This document shows positions 55,695 through 64,000 of a DNA stretch of 64,000 nucleotides, one piece after another. The stretch covers positions 83,392 to 147,391 of the forward strand of contig JAOALB010000021.1 in the NCBI GenBank assembly GCA_025331125.1. Reading direction: 5' to 3'. Made by a program: the position numbers and the translations under genes. Numbering within the stretch: position 1 is the first letter of the stretch; the number at the start of each line of letters is the position of its first letter. Source of the stretch: Mycogone perniciosa (lineage: Eukaryota > Ascomycota > Sordariomycetes > Hypocreales > Hypocreaceae). The notes beneath the pieces were generated by a model, which was not told where the DNA came from, searched no databases, and saw only the letters and a program-made list of their open reading frames with translations.

Positions 55695-57023
55695 TTAGAA
55701 CTTGAGCTCCTTGGGCTTCTCCCAGCTGAAGCTCTGGTTGGTGCCGAAGTGTCCGTTCTTGGCGGTCTGGAGGTAGATGGGCCGAGTCAAGTTGAGCTCA
55801 CGGACAATGACACCAGGTCGCAGGTCGAAGTTGTTGCGGATGATCTCGACGAGCTCCTCAGAGGTCTTCTCGGAGGTGCCATAGCTGTCAACGTAGATGG
55901 AGAGGGGCTCAGCAACACCGATGGCGTATGAGAGCTGGACAAGGGCACGGCGGGCGAGGCCGGCGGCAACAAGGGACTTGGCAATCCATCGACCGACGTA
56001 GGCAGCCGATCGGTCGACCTTGGAGAAGTCCTTACCGGAGAAGGCACCACCACCGTGGGCACCCCAGCCACCGTAGGTGTCGACAATGATCTTGCGACCA
56101 GTCAGACCGGCGTCACCCTGAGGGCCACCGATGATGAAGAGGCCAGAAGGCTGGATCTATAGAAAAGGTTATTGACATGTCCACAGAGGCGTCCAAGGCT
56201 GAAACATTGTGTACTTACGTGGTAGATGGTTCGGTCATCAAGGTACTTGGCGGGGATGCTGGTCTTGATAATCTTCTCGAGAATCTCCTTGCGCAGCTCC
56301 TCGGTGGTGATATCGGCAGAGTGCTGGGCAGAGACGACGACAGTGTCGACGCGGAGGGGAACAACGGCACCGTTGTCGTGCTTGTACTCGACGGTCACCT
56401 GGGTCTTGGTGTCGGGACGGAGCCAGGGGAGAGAACCATCACGGCGGGCAGCAGACATGGCGGCGTTCAGCTTGTGGGCAAGCTGGAGGGTCAAGGGGAA
56501 CAGCTCAGGAGTCTCGTCAGTGGCATAGCCGAACATGATACCCTGGTCACCAGCACCAAGACGCTCAAGAGCCTCGTCGTAGTGAAGACCCTGAGCAATA
56601 TCAGGGGACTGCTGCTCGATAGCGACGAGCAGGTTGAGGGTCTTGTAGTCGAAGCCCTTAGAGGAGTCATCGTAACCAATGTCCTTGATGGTGTTGCGGA
56701 CGATTGACTGGTAGTCAAGCTTGGCATTGGTTGAGATTTCACCAAAGACCATGATCATACCAGTCTTGGTGGCAGTCTCGCAAGCAACCTTGGAGAGGGG
56801 GTCCTGAGCCAGGCAGGCATCGAGAATGGAGTCTGAGACCTGATCGGCAATCTTATCGGGGTGGCCTTCACCAACGGACTCGGACTGTCGGACTGTCAGC
56901 CATATGCCCTCGGAGAATTGAGGGGGCGGGGATTATGAGACAGGGGATAGGGGAACAGTGAGCGCTTACGGTGAAGAGGAAAGTGCCGGTCTTGACACCG
57001 TTGACACCGTTGGTAGGAGACAT
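55695..57023 (-). CDS. S-adenosylmethionine synthetase
   Basis: Makes S-adenosylmethionine from methionine and ATP in the cytosol (yeast Sam1/Sam2). Exons 56970-57023, 56219-56884 and 55695-56156 (introns 85 and 62 nt) give 393 residues, the family's usual length. After an 18-residue first exon, SESVGEGHPDKIADQISDS carries the conserved His/Asp of the ATP site. The diagnostic hexapeptide GAGDQG is at about 56545-56562, and the P-loop-like GGGAFSGKD is at about 56025-56050. VACETATKTGM and GRKIIVDTYGGWGAHG are family signatures. The coding sequence shows strong codon preference (C-ending codons), typical of high expression. Divergent from GPN3 across an 850-bp promoter region. Confidence 0.98.
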
Positions 57024-57876
57024 GATGGCGAAGAGAGAGTATTGAGTATTAGGAATTGATTAGGTGGAAGAGAATGAGAGAAATTGCGATGAGGCGGTAC
57101 AGAGCACAGAACAAGGCTGCGAGAGTACACCGAATACAGACGTCTGGACACAGCGATTGTTAGCGAACTGGCGAGAGAAGATGACAGAGGCTCAAGCAAA
57201 GGACGTACCACCGAGAGGTGATGTGTGGACAAGAGGGCGAATGGGCGAATTGGGAATTGGAGTGAATGAAGATGAAAAGTAGAGGAGTGCGGAGCGTTTT
57301 TATTTCTATGCGCCGAAGGTCGGAATTCGGGGGTTAAGCCACGCAGCACGTCTTCCAGCCTGGTCTCAAAAAAATATTAGTACTAGTACTACTAAGATTG
57401 TTGAGCCGAGAGCGCAGCAGATGGCCCGGGTTAAGGAGTAACCTGAGACATGGCGTAAAGTTCGGTGTGATGGATGTATGCCCTATTGTCCATTACCAGC
57501 TTATTTGGCGTAATTGCGCCATATCACATCCTTCAATTGCAATGGATGCGTCAGCCAGCGTGCCCCTCTCTCCCCTGCCAATCCCTTATCCCAGCACTGC
57601 AACCCCTCCTCTAGACCCTATCTACTAAGGCTCCGCGATTTTTTTTTCTCTGCACGAGGCAGCGAATCTGCGAGAAGCTCTCTGCCACCACCAGTGTGCT
57701 GACCGCCTGCCCCAACGTGCGGGCAGATTGAGCCGCCTCGAGCGCCTCTAGGCGGGGCCCCCACTATCTCAAGCAAGCTCTGCCCATTTTTCTCTATTCT
57801 TCGCAACAGCGTCATGAGACGTTGAGACTCGGCGACAGCAGCTTCGCAAGCGATTCACCAGGCCATTTTCGCAGCC
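57024..57876. promoter_or_regulatory. Divergent promoter region, SAM synthetase / GPN3
   Basis: About 850 bp between start codons on opposite strands. It must carry both promoters; CT-rich leader-like DNA precedes the GPN3 start. No other gene. Confidence 0.5.
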
Positions 57877-58907
57877 ATGAGCAAGTTCGGAGCAATGGTC
57901 ATGGGCCCCGCAGGGGCGGGCAAGGTATGCAAGCTCCGATATACGCAACCCATGTTTAAATCCTCCGACCAACTCCGACCTCCACGACTGTCCGAACCAC
58001 CGTTAGTCTCTCCGTGCGCCGAAAGCTGACGTCCTCCCTTCTACAGTCCACCTTTTGCGCAGCGCTCATCACCCATCTGCAACTCAACCGACGGTCGGCC
58101 TTCTATGTCAACCTTGATCCTGCCGCCGAATCCTTCGAGCACCAGCCCGACCTCGATATCAAAGAGCTCATCTCCCTCCGAGATGCCATGGAGGAGGTGG
58201 GCCTCGGGCCCAATGGCGGCCTCATATATTGCTTCGAGTTTCTGATGGAGAACCTCGACTGGCTGACCGAAGCCCTCGACTCCCTGACTGAGGACTATCT
58301 CATCATATTCGACATGCCGGGCCAGATCGAGCTCTACACTCATATCCCGATTCTCCCGACCCTCGTCAAGTTCCTCTCGCAGTCTGGTTCGCTGGACATC
58401 CGCCTGGCTGCCGTATACCTCCTGGAGGCGACTTTCGTCGTGGACCGAGCCAAGTACTTCGCCGGTACGCTCAGTGCCATGAGCGCCATGCTCATGCTCG
58501 AGGTTCCGCACATCAACGTCCTGTCCAAGATGGATCTTGTAAAAGACCAAGTAAAGAAGAAGGATTTGAAGAAATTCTTAACCCCGGACGTGGGCCTGCT
58601 AGACGACGATCCGATAGAACGCTCCCGGCGGATAACCGAGGGACCTGACGAGGAGGACGATGAATCTGCTCGCCCTGACGAGGCCAGCCAGGTGATGAAG
58701 GGCGCGAGCTTCAGGCGACTGAACCGCGCTGTTGCCGGGCTCATCGAAAGCTTCAGCATGATTAACTACTTGAAGCTTGACGTGACGGACGAAGAGAGTG
58801 TGGGAGGCATCTTAAGTCACATTGATGATTGCATCCAATATCACGAGGCCCAAGACCCGAGGGATCCGGGTGACTCGGATGCTGAGAACGACGACGAAGA
58901 CGATTAA
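57877..58907 (+). CDS. GPN3: GPN-loop GTPase 3
   Basis: Small GTPase needed for assembly and nuclear import of RNA polymerase II, working with Gpn1 and Gpn2. Exons 57877-57924 and 58047-58907 (122-nt intron, phase 0) give 302 residues. The intron splits the P-loop GPAGAGKST exactly after GK. YVNLDPAAE is the family switch region, GPNGG the defining GPN loop, and FDMPGQIELYTH the G3 motif; NVLSKMDL is the base-recognition motif. The family-typical FVVDRAKY and SFSMINYLKLD segments are present, and the tail is acidic. GPNGG with the segment SAFYVNLDP and overall length favour Gpn3 over Gpn2. Confidence 0.95.
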
Positions 58908-59235
58908 ACCTAAAAGGAATCCTATGTAACAGGAAAAACAAAAAAGCAAACAGCATTTCCATTTCGGGGGTATTTTGCATAGCGATGGCGTTGGGGTTCT
59001 GTGTTGAGGGAAACATGCCTGGAGTAGACTAATCCTCAATGGCTATCCCCCATCCTTCTGTTGTTGCGCTGGTTCGTCGTAATGCAACCGTTTCCAAAAT
59101 AAAATCGTGATCTCATGGTCCCATTTCCTTCTCGTTTCATACTTTTTTGCCTTTCCCTTCGTCATCATCACTGTCATTCTTCCTCCAGTCCTTCTCCCAG
59201 CCCCACATGTCTTGCGAATATCTCTGACACCATAA
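58908..59235. other. Convergent 3' spacer
   Basis: Between the stops of GPN3 (plus) and APQ12 (minus); holds both 3' UTRs. Confidence 0.6.
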
Positions 59236-59778
59236 TCACCTGCCGGAGCTCCGGCCTTGCGTGTATCCGTAGTGTCCAGTTGCCTGCTGTCCCTCGTACC
59301 TCTTATACTCATCCAGCCAAACATTCTTCACCACACCCATGTATCCCATAATCTTGGCGCCCACAATAGTCGCATCTTTGGCGCTGACAAACACGCCCCT
59401 ATTCCACACCCACGCCGCGAGCGCCGCAACCGCGGCCCAGAACACAGCGCGCATGGCCAGTCGGGTCCACCACATGACAATACGGCGGATCCAGTTCAGC
59501 ACGACGAAGAAGGAGACGATGACGAGCACCGGGATGAGCATGTCGACGACGCCCTGGTTTGCCTGCATGAGGGACAGGAAGCGCGCGATGAGAGGCTGCA
59601 GGAGCGGCAGGAGGGCGGTGTAGACACGGTGTCCTTGTTTTAAGATCTGGTTCTTGACGACCTGGAGAGGGGAGCGCGGGTTCAGGATGTGTGTGTTGAC
59701 GAGGTTGAAGAACTCCGGGGGGGGCACCGAGGAGAGGAGGTGCGTGGTCAACGTGTCGTCCATGATAGAGTTGGGCAT
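59236..59778 (-). CDS. APQ12: Nuclear pore assembly/biogenesis protein Apq12
   Basis: Nuclear-envelope/ER membrane protein that in yeast supports pore complex assembly and membrane fluidity. Single exon, 180 residues from the ATG at 59778 (MPNSIMDDTLTTH). After a soluble N-terminal third, two hydrophobic segments separated by a short basic Arg/Trp stretch are seen: VVDMLIPVLVIVSFFVVLNW and MRAVFWAAVAALAAWVWN, with IRRIVMWW between them. This hairpin arrangement is the Apq12 domain. A short cytosolic tail ends GRSSGR. The frame continues open upstream of the start, but that part is compositionally non-coding leader. Confidence 0.87.
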   Translation of the reverse strand: MPNSIMDDTLTTHLLSSVPPPEFFNLVNTHILNPRSPLQVVKNQILKQGHRVYTALLPLLQPLIARFLSLMQANQGVVDMLIPVLVIVSFFVVLNWIRRIVMWWTRLAMRAVFWAAVAALAAWVWNRGVFVSAKDATIVGAKIMGYMGVVKNVWLDEYKRYEGQQATGHYGYTQGRSSGR

Positions 59779-60954
59779 CGTGAGAGTGGAGAGCGTAAGG
59801 CTTTGTTTGTGTGTGTGTGCTCTTCTGTTCGGTCTCTGAGGTAGAGAGAGGTAATAGTAGGCGGCTGATAGAACGGCGAGCGAAGAAAAAAAAGAGGTAT
59901 AGGAGAGACGTGGTGTTGTGGTTGGTAGAAGGAGAAGTCGGTGGCAGAAATTTAGACGGTGTGCGAGCTTGCTGGTCTTATCCAGGGGATCTGGATAAGA
60001 AAGATAGGGGATCAGGGGACCAAAGTCACTAAAGGGAGCAAGCGGGGCGCAGTAGTGACCCCAGTGAAGGTACTCCAGACTACGTCGTACTCCGTATAAT
60101 ATCTGAGCAACTCCTCCTTCACTCACAGGAGGTCGGGCGACGCGCTCCAATTTGTACCTGAGAGTGATGTGATTGTTAGGCTCGCGTGTGTGCATGTGTT
60201 TCTGCACCTTATGTGCGGATACCCAAACATCGGCTCGTGATCAAAGCCTCCGCACGCGCGCCAACACATTCACCACGCATGCCTCTTCAGCGTTAATAAG
60301 TCGGACGCGGCTCATTCGTGATGCTGTCTGCCCTCCACTACCCTTTGCAGACTTGACTGGCAATCACTCGTCGTCGTTCTCCTCTCTCTGCCTAACAGCA
60401 CACCGACGAGCAAATCTGAGTCGAGTTTCGTCTTCCCCTCTCTCGGGCATCAGGTCTCGCCGAACACATGTCCGCACCAGGTCATCACAAACGTGCATGT
60501 TTCTGAATAGCATGATTTAATAATAAAAGTAATAAAAATAATCGCAATAATAAAAAGAATAAAAAATAAACAACATCAGTTATTCATTGATCTCATAGTG
60601 CTTTGGCCGTCTGCGCGCTACTATGCATCTCCCCCGCATGTGAAGTGAGCCAGCGCGAGCGTAATATGTAGTTTCGCTTCGTAATAAAGAAATTATCGGC
60701 AGAAAGAAGAAAAGGGTATCGAGAGGGTAATTCATCCACACCGAACATTATAAAAATGAAGGGAAAAAAAGACCGTGGGCGGCACCAGTGTCAGTGTAGT
60801 ATCCATTTGCGCCGCCACGCCGGTTCGTCGTCAAAGCCTTTCCCTCTCCCTCCCTCTCCCTCGACATAGAACGATAGGAGCCAATCCATACTCCAAAAAT
60901 ACGCCAGAGCAAAAGTCTCCAATCATCAAGCCATTACCCGTGTTTTGTTTGTTT
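59779..60954. other. Intergenic: APQ12 promoter and 3' region of the last gene
   Basis: About 1.2 kb; a TACTCCGTA motif near 60088 and an AT-rich AATAAAA-repeat segment at 60515-60575. No gene seen. Confidence 0.6.
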
Positions 60955-63549
60955 TCATGGGAGCTCGGTCTCGCCCCCAAGAAGTCGGCGGGCTTCTTCA
61001 ATCCTTCGTCTATACAAATCATGGCCGCCAGTATAAGCTCCATCAGGCTCGCCCAATGCCGTCACGCATTTCACTAGACTGGCCACCAATTTTTCCACCG
61101 ACAACTGATCCTCTTTAGACAACGATTGGATTGCAGGCGATGGCCCTCCTCTATCATTGATGTCTTTCTCGTAGATACTGCCAGCATCGTTCATGAGCGA
61201 ATCTGTCGCCTGCCTCAACCCATGATCAGGAGAGCTACCAGGCGTCAGTATTCCGCCGTTCAACTTTGTCTTGTTCACCAGTGGGAAGCTTCGGTTGGTC
61301 CCAGTAGATTCGAATGATGAGAATGACGGCCGGTGGAGAGTCGAAGCAATCGAGCTGTTGCTCAAGGGCCGGTGTATCACCGAGTTTGTCCTCCGCCTGT
61401 TATCCTTATACGCCATCTCATCAATACTGTTTGCGGATTCATTTTCGTGCCGGGTGTCCTCGAACAAATCTGCCGGGGTATAGACCCTGCACACCCCTTG
61501 AGCCGTAGAACTACGACTCGGAACTCCTTCCGTTGCTGTTTCAAACGAGTCTGCAGACGTGGCCGTATCCACGCTGCCCCTTCGCTGACGAGGCATGATT
61601 GGCCCGCGGGTGGTTTCAACTGAATCGTTCGAGCTCACACTTCCCGAGCGCGATCGCCGTCCGGCTAGGGTGCTCATCGCAGAGTGCAGGAAGAAGTGCT
61701 CATAATCGAACGCATCCTCGCGATCCTCGTGAGAGACTTGGTCCTGGGGACTCTCGTGATACAGCGATTCTCCACTCTCACTCTCATAGCCATCAGGAAT
61801 AGCCTCCTGACTCTGCTCACTCTCCTTGGCGACATAAGGATCACCAGCTTCTCCATGTGAACCATTCAGTTTGTCGTCAGACAGCTCTTGGCCCTCTCCC
61901 TTGTTCGAATCTGATGACTCGTGGCTCTCAAGAGTTATACCTTGATGAGCTTCTTGACTTTCGCATGTCTCAAGATCCTTGCTTTCAACATTCCCATCGT
62001 CCTCTTCTTCAGCAACGTCGGACCTCTCTTCCACTTTTTCTTGTTCGTTATCGTCACTACTGCCAGGGGTGTTTGCGTTGGTTTTCTCCGTCAAGGCTGG
62101 ACTGTGCTCATCAGAGCTGTAGACACTCCGGGGCTCCGAAGCCCCTTGGTCCCATGTTGCATGGGTGAAGGGACTTGGTGTGCGGAGACTTTGCAAACTG
62201 CGACGCTTCATGCTATCCGCCCTTGCCTGTTCTCTCAGACTGGAGATCTTTCCCTTCAGTCCTTTCATCTGATCCTGAAGGTCGCGCATCTGCGTTACCG
62301 AGGCAGAACGTGTCAGTCCGACATCAGAATAGTACGTGCCAAATGTTGGGCTTGCTAGACCGGCCGATCGCGGCCCATTTCGCCTGGTTCCAACATCAAA
62401 TGCATCATCATCCTCGCTTAACGGCTCCAGTGTGGTATCGATATGATGTGAAAGTCCATGAGCACCGCGACCTGGTGCACTCCCTAGTCCATCCATGCTC
62501 CTAGACGTGGGCAAGGGTCGCCGGTAACCCCCAGCAGCCCCAAGGGCACTAGCCGATCGTTGAGGGTATCCAGACAGCTTTGAGGCCCCTGCGACACCCT
62601 TTTCGCTCATGTTTCTCGAATGGCTTGGGGGCGCTGAAGACATGATCGGTCCACGAAAGACTGGAGACGGGCCTCCAATTGGAGGCGATGGTGTCGAGCC
62701 ATCTGATACAGACGAATAACTCAGAGTTCTTGCTCGAGTGAGGTTATCCTCCATGTGCTAGAGTCGTATTAGTGCCATTTCTGGGCAAACCATGCTGCGT
62801 GGTTGAAAACTCACCGTGAGCCTCAGCTTGGCATTCGCCAGGATTTGCTCCGCCCGTTGACTAATGGAGATCATTGAGGCGTTATCATCACTCAATCTCT
62901 GAGTAGGCAGTTTGCTAACAGTGAGTGGATGTGCAACTGGGTTCTCTTCCACGTATGAGGAAGCCAGACTTTCCTCATCATCCCCCTGGAAGTTGCTATC
63001 ACCACCTACACTGGCCGAGTCATCAAAATCAAGGAACGCGCCGCCATTGTCCTGGGTATTGATCGTGCTCGTTGATTCGGTTGAAAGTCGGCGCTCGCGC
63101 CCTATGTACTGTTGTCTCTTCTCGACAATCCTCTTCCCCATTGTCAGTGACGATCGCAATGGAATGTCCTCGTCCGTGCTGCGGTTCGAACGGCGTGATG
63201 TATTTCGGGATATCACACGGCCAACGTTGCTTTCCACCTCTGTCACCTCGCCAATATCCGAAAGCATAGTTCCATTGCCGTAGAGGATGGGCGTCGTGAG
63301 GGGGTTCGGGTTCACATAAAAGTTATTCTGGGAGAATTGAAACCCGTCCGCGATAGAATGGCCGCTATTCCACATCGAAAGGGGCAATGGTGCTCCATCG
63401 TTATCCGTCTCTGGCTCGTCATAGTCGGGCAGAATCATGTCGGGATTGGTCAAGGTTGGCGATCCGGGCTGAGGCGCATACGGTACTGCTGTTCCAGGAG
63501 CATCGTGTCGGCCATTCTGGCGATTGAGGGAAAGCGTCTGCGTCAACAT
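60955..63549 (-). CDS. Large low-complexity fungal protein with a short coiled coil; function unknown
   Basis: Exons 62815-63549 and 60955-62757 (57-nt intron, GTGAGT/CTCTAG) give 845 residues. Mostly disordered, Ser/Asp/Glu-rich. Distinct spots: ESNVGRVISRNTSRRSNRST near residue 110; ISQRAEQILANAKLRLTHMEDNLTRAR around the exon junction, a likely helix; and MRDLQDQMKGLKGKISSLRE followed by SMKRRSLQSLRTPSPF (about 62165-62300), a basic coiled coil with proline-directed phosphorylation-type sites. The C-terminus ends in a helical block (DQLSVEKLVASLVKCVTALGEPDGAYTGGHDLYRRR). No enzyme motif. The alternation of conserved helices and acidic linkers suggests a cytoskeletal or cortical scaffold, but that is a guess. 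Start at 63549 is the first ATG; an upstream exon is possible. Confidence 0.75.
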
Positions 63550-64000
63550 GGCTGTTGGTAGGTATAAGAGATTAGATTGTGGTGAGAGACACTGCTCAGG
63601 GGCGTGTCAAAGCACAGGAGAAGCAAGTTCCTACTGCTTCCTGGACGCTGAGGCCCAAGAAGGTTATAGAAGGGAGCTCGTGGGCGAATAATCCTGTGAA
63701 TGGCCGCCAGTCGAATCAGATGATCCACAGAAGTCAGGCAGGGGGTTCGCTTCGAGTCGGCTTGCGAGTCCTCAGCTGCCGAACACCATACGGAAGAGCG
63801 CCGAGAAAGTGCCGTCACCGTGAATTGAGCCCCGAGACGTGATCACCAGAAAGGAGGTCTGGTTGAAGAAAACAACCGGACGATCGATCGAGCGCGCCAC
63901 GAGGGGAAAAGAGCGACAGTGGAGCAAAGGATCCGTTGTACAGATTCCCGCAAGCACTTCGTATCGTTTGGCTGAGGCGTGGGAGCAGCCAGACCAATTC
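63550..64000. other. Right-edge intergenic DNA
   Basis: Upstream region of the low-complexity protein gene. Short frames only; nothing recognised. Confidence 0.5.

Noticed and set aside
56177..56707. 176-codon plus-strand frame
   Set aside because: Antisense shadow of the SAM synthetase exon 2.
58041..58550. 169-codon minus-strand frame
   Set aside because: Antisense shadow of GPN3.
1..64000. Search for a biosynthetic gene cluster, transposase, reverse transcriptase or CRISPR array
   Set aside because: No polyketide synthase, NRPS, terpene cyclase, transposase or RT motif was found, and short repeats are simple microsatellites rather than spaced arrays.

Overview
The window looks like nuclear DNA of a filamentous ascomycete, most likely a sordariomycete and perhaps of the Hypocreales. 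Genes are interrupted by short introns (49-135 nt in most cases) with GTRNGY-type donors, CTNAC-like branch points and mostly YAG acceptors. They lie on both strands without operons, separated by 0.3-5 kb, and the protein set (Utp23, Caf120, Rad53-type kinase, Stt3, dynein intermediate chain, Apq12, Gpn3, TBCE) is that of a fungal chromosome arm. The lineage is inferred from protein flavour, not measured. No virus, CRISPR array, intact transposon or secondary-metabolite cluster was seen.

Layout. 1-7.2 kb (all minus): a DUF726 alpha/beta hydrolase running off the left edge, Utp23, and a PP2C phosphatase of the Ptc7 type. 7.2-11.35 kb: non-coding, the long leader of the next gene. 11.35-20.05 kb (plus): a Caf120/Skg3-type PH protein and a two-FHA checkpoint kinase. 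20.9-29.2 kb (minus): a fungal protein with two Zn-binding repeats and an in-frame amber codon near its N-terminus, the oligosaccharyltransferase catalytic subunit Stt3, and ATP synthase subunit e. 29.8-32.0 kb (plus): dynein intermediate chain, divergent from subunit e. 32.6-33.7 kb (minus): an aldo-keto reductase. 33.7-40.3 kb: gene-poor, AT-rich DNA holding an intron-containing tRNA-Gly(GCC), a secreted DUF1349 protein and fragments of probable dead genes. 40.3-45.9 kb (minus): tubulin cofactor E, a peroxisomal MaoC hydratase, and a fungal protein of unknown role.

46.2-47.6 kb (plus) is the most interesting part. It is a non-coding, multi-intron snoRNA host gene. By eye it carries box C/D snoRNAs whose guides match conserved rRNA segments: an snR41-like guide to SSU rRNA, an snR51-like guide to LSU rRNA, an snR62-like two-guide RNA to LSU rRNA, and two weaker candidates. 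Several of its 3' splice sites abut a GT directly, which raises the possibility of zero-length exons.

47.7-50.5 kb (minus): a bacterial-type PI-PLC-X protein and a small nuclear-looking fungal protein. 50.5-55.7 kb: 5 kb with no credible gene. 55.7-64 kb: S-adenosylmethionine synthetase (minus), the divergent GPN-loop GTPase Gpn3 (plus), Apq12 (minus) and a long low-complexity coiled-coil protein (minus). Across the intergenic DNA a 9-mer of the form TAC-NNN-GTA (TACTCCGTA or TACTTCGTA, either strand) recurs far more often than chance.

Most genes are housekeeping and do not form one pathway. Loose themes are ribosome biogenesis (Utp23, snoRNAs), microtubules (dynein IC, TBCE), ER and nuclear envelope (Stt3, Apq12), and Pol II/mRNA (Gpn3, Caf120). 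Exon joins were made by hand from splice signals and reading frame; each gives an uninterrupted frame of the length stated, but none is backed by transcript data.
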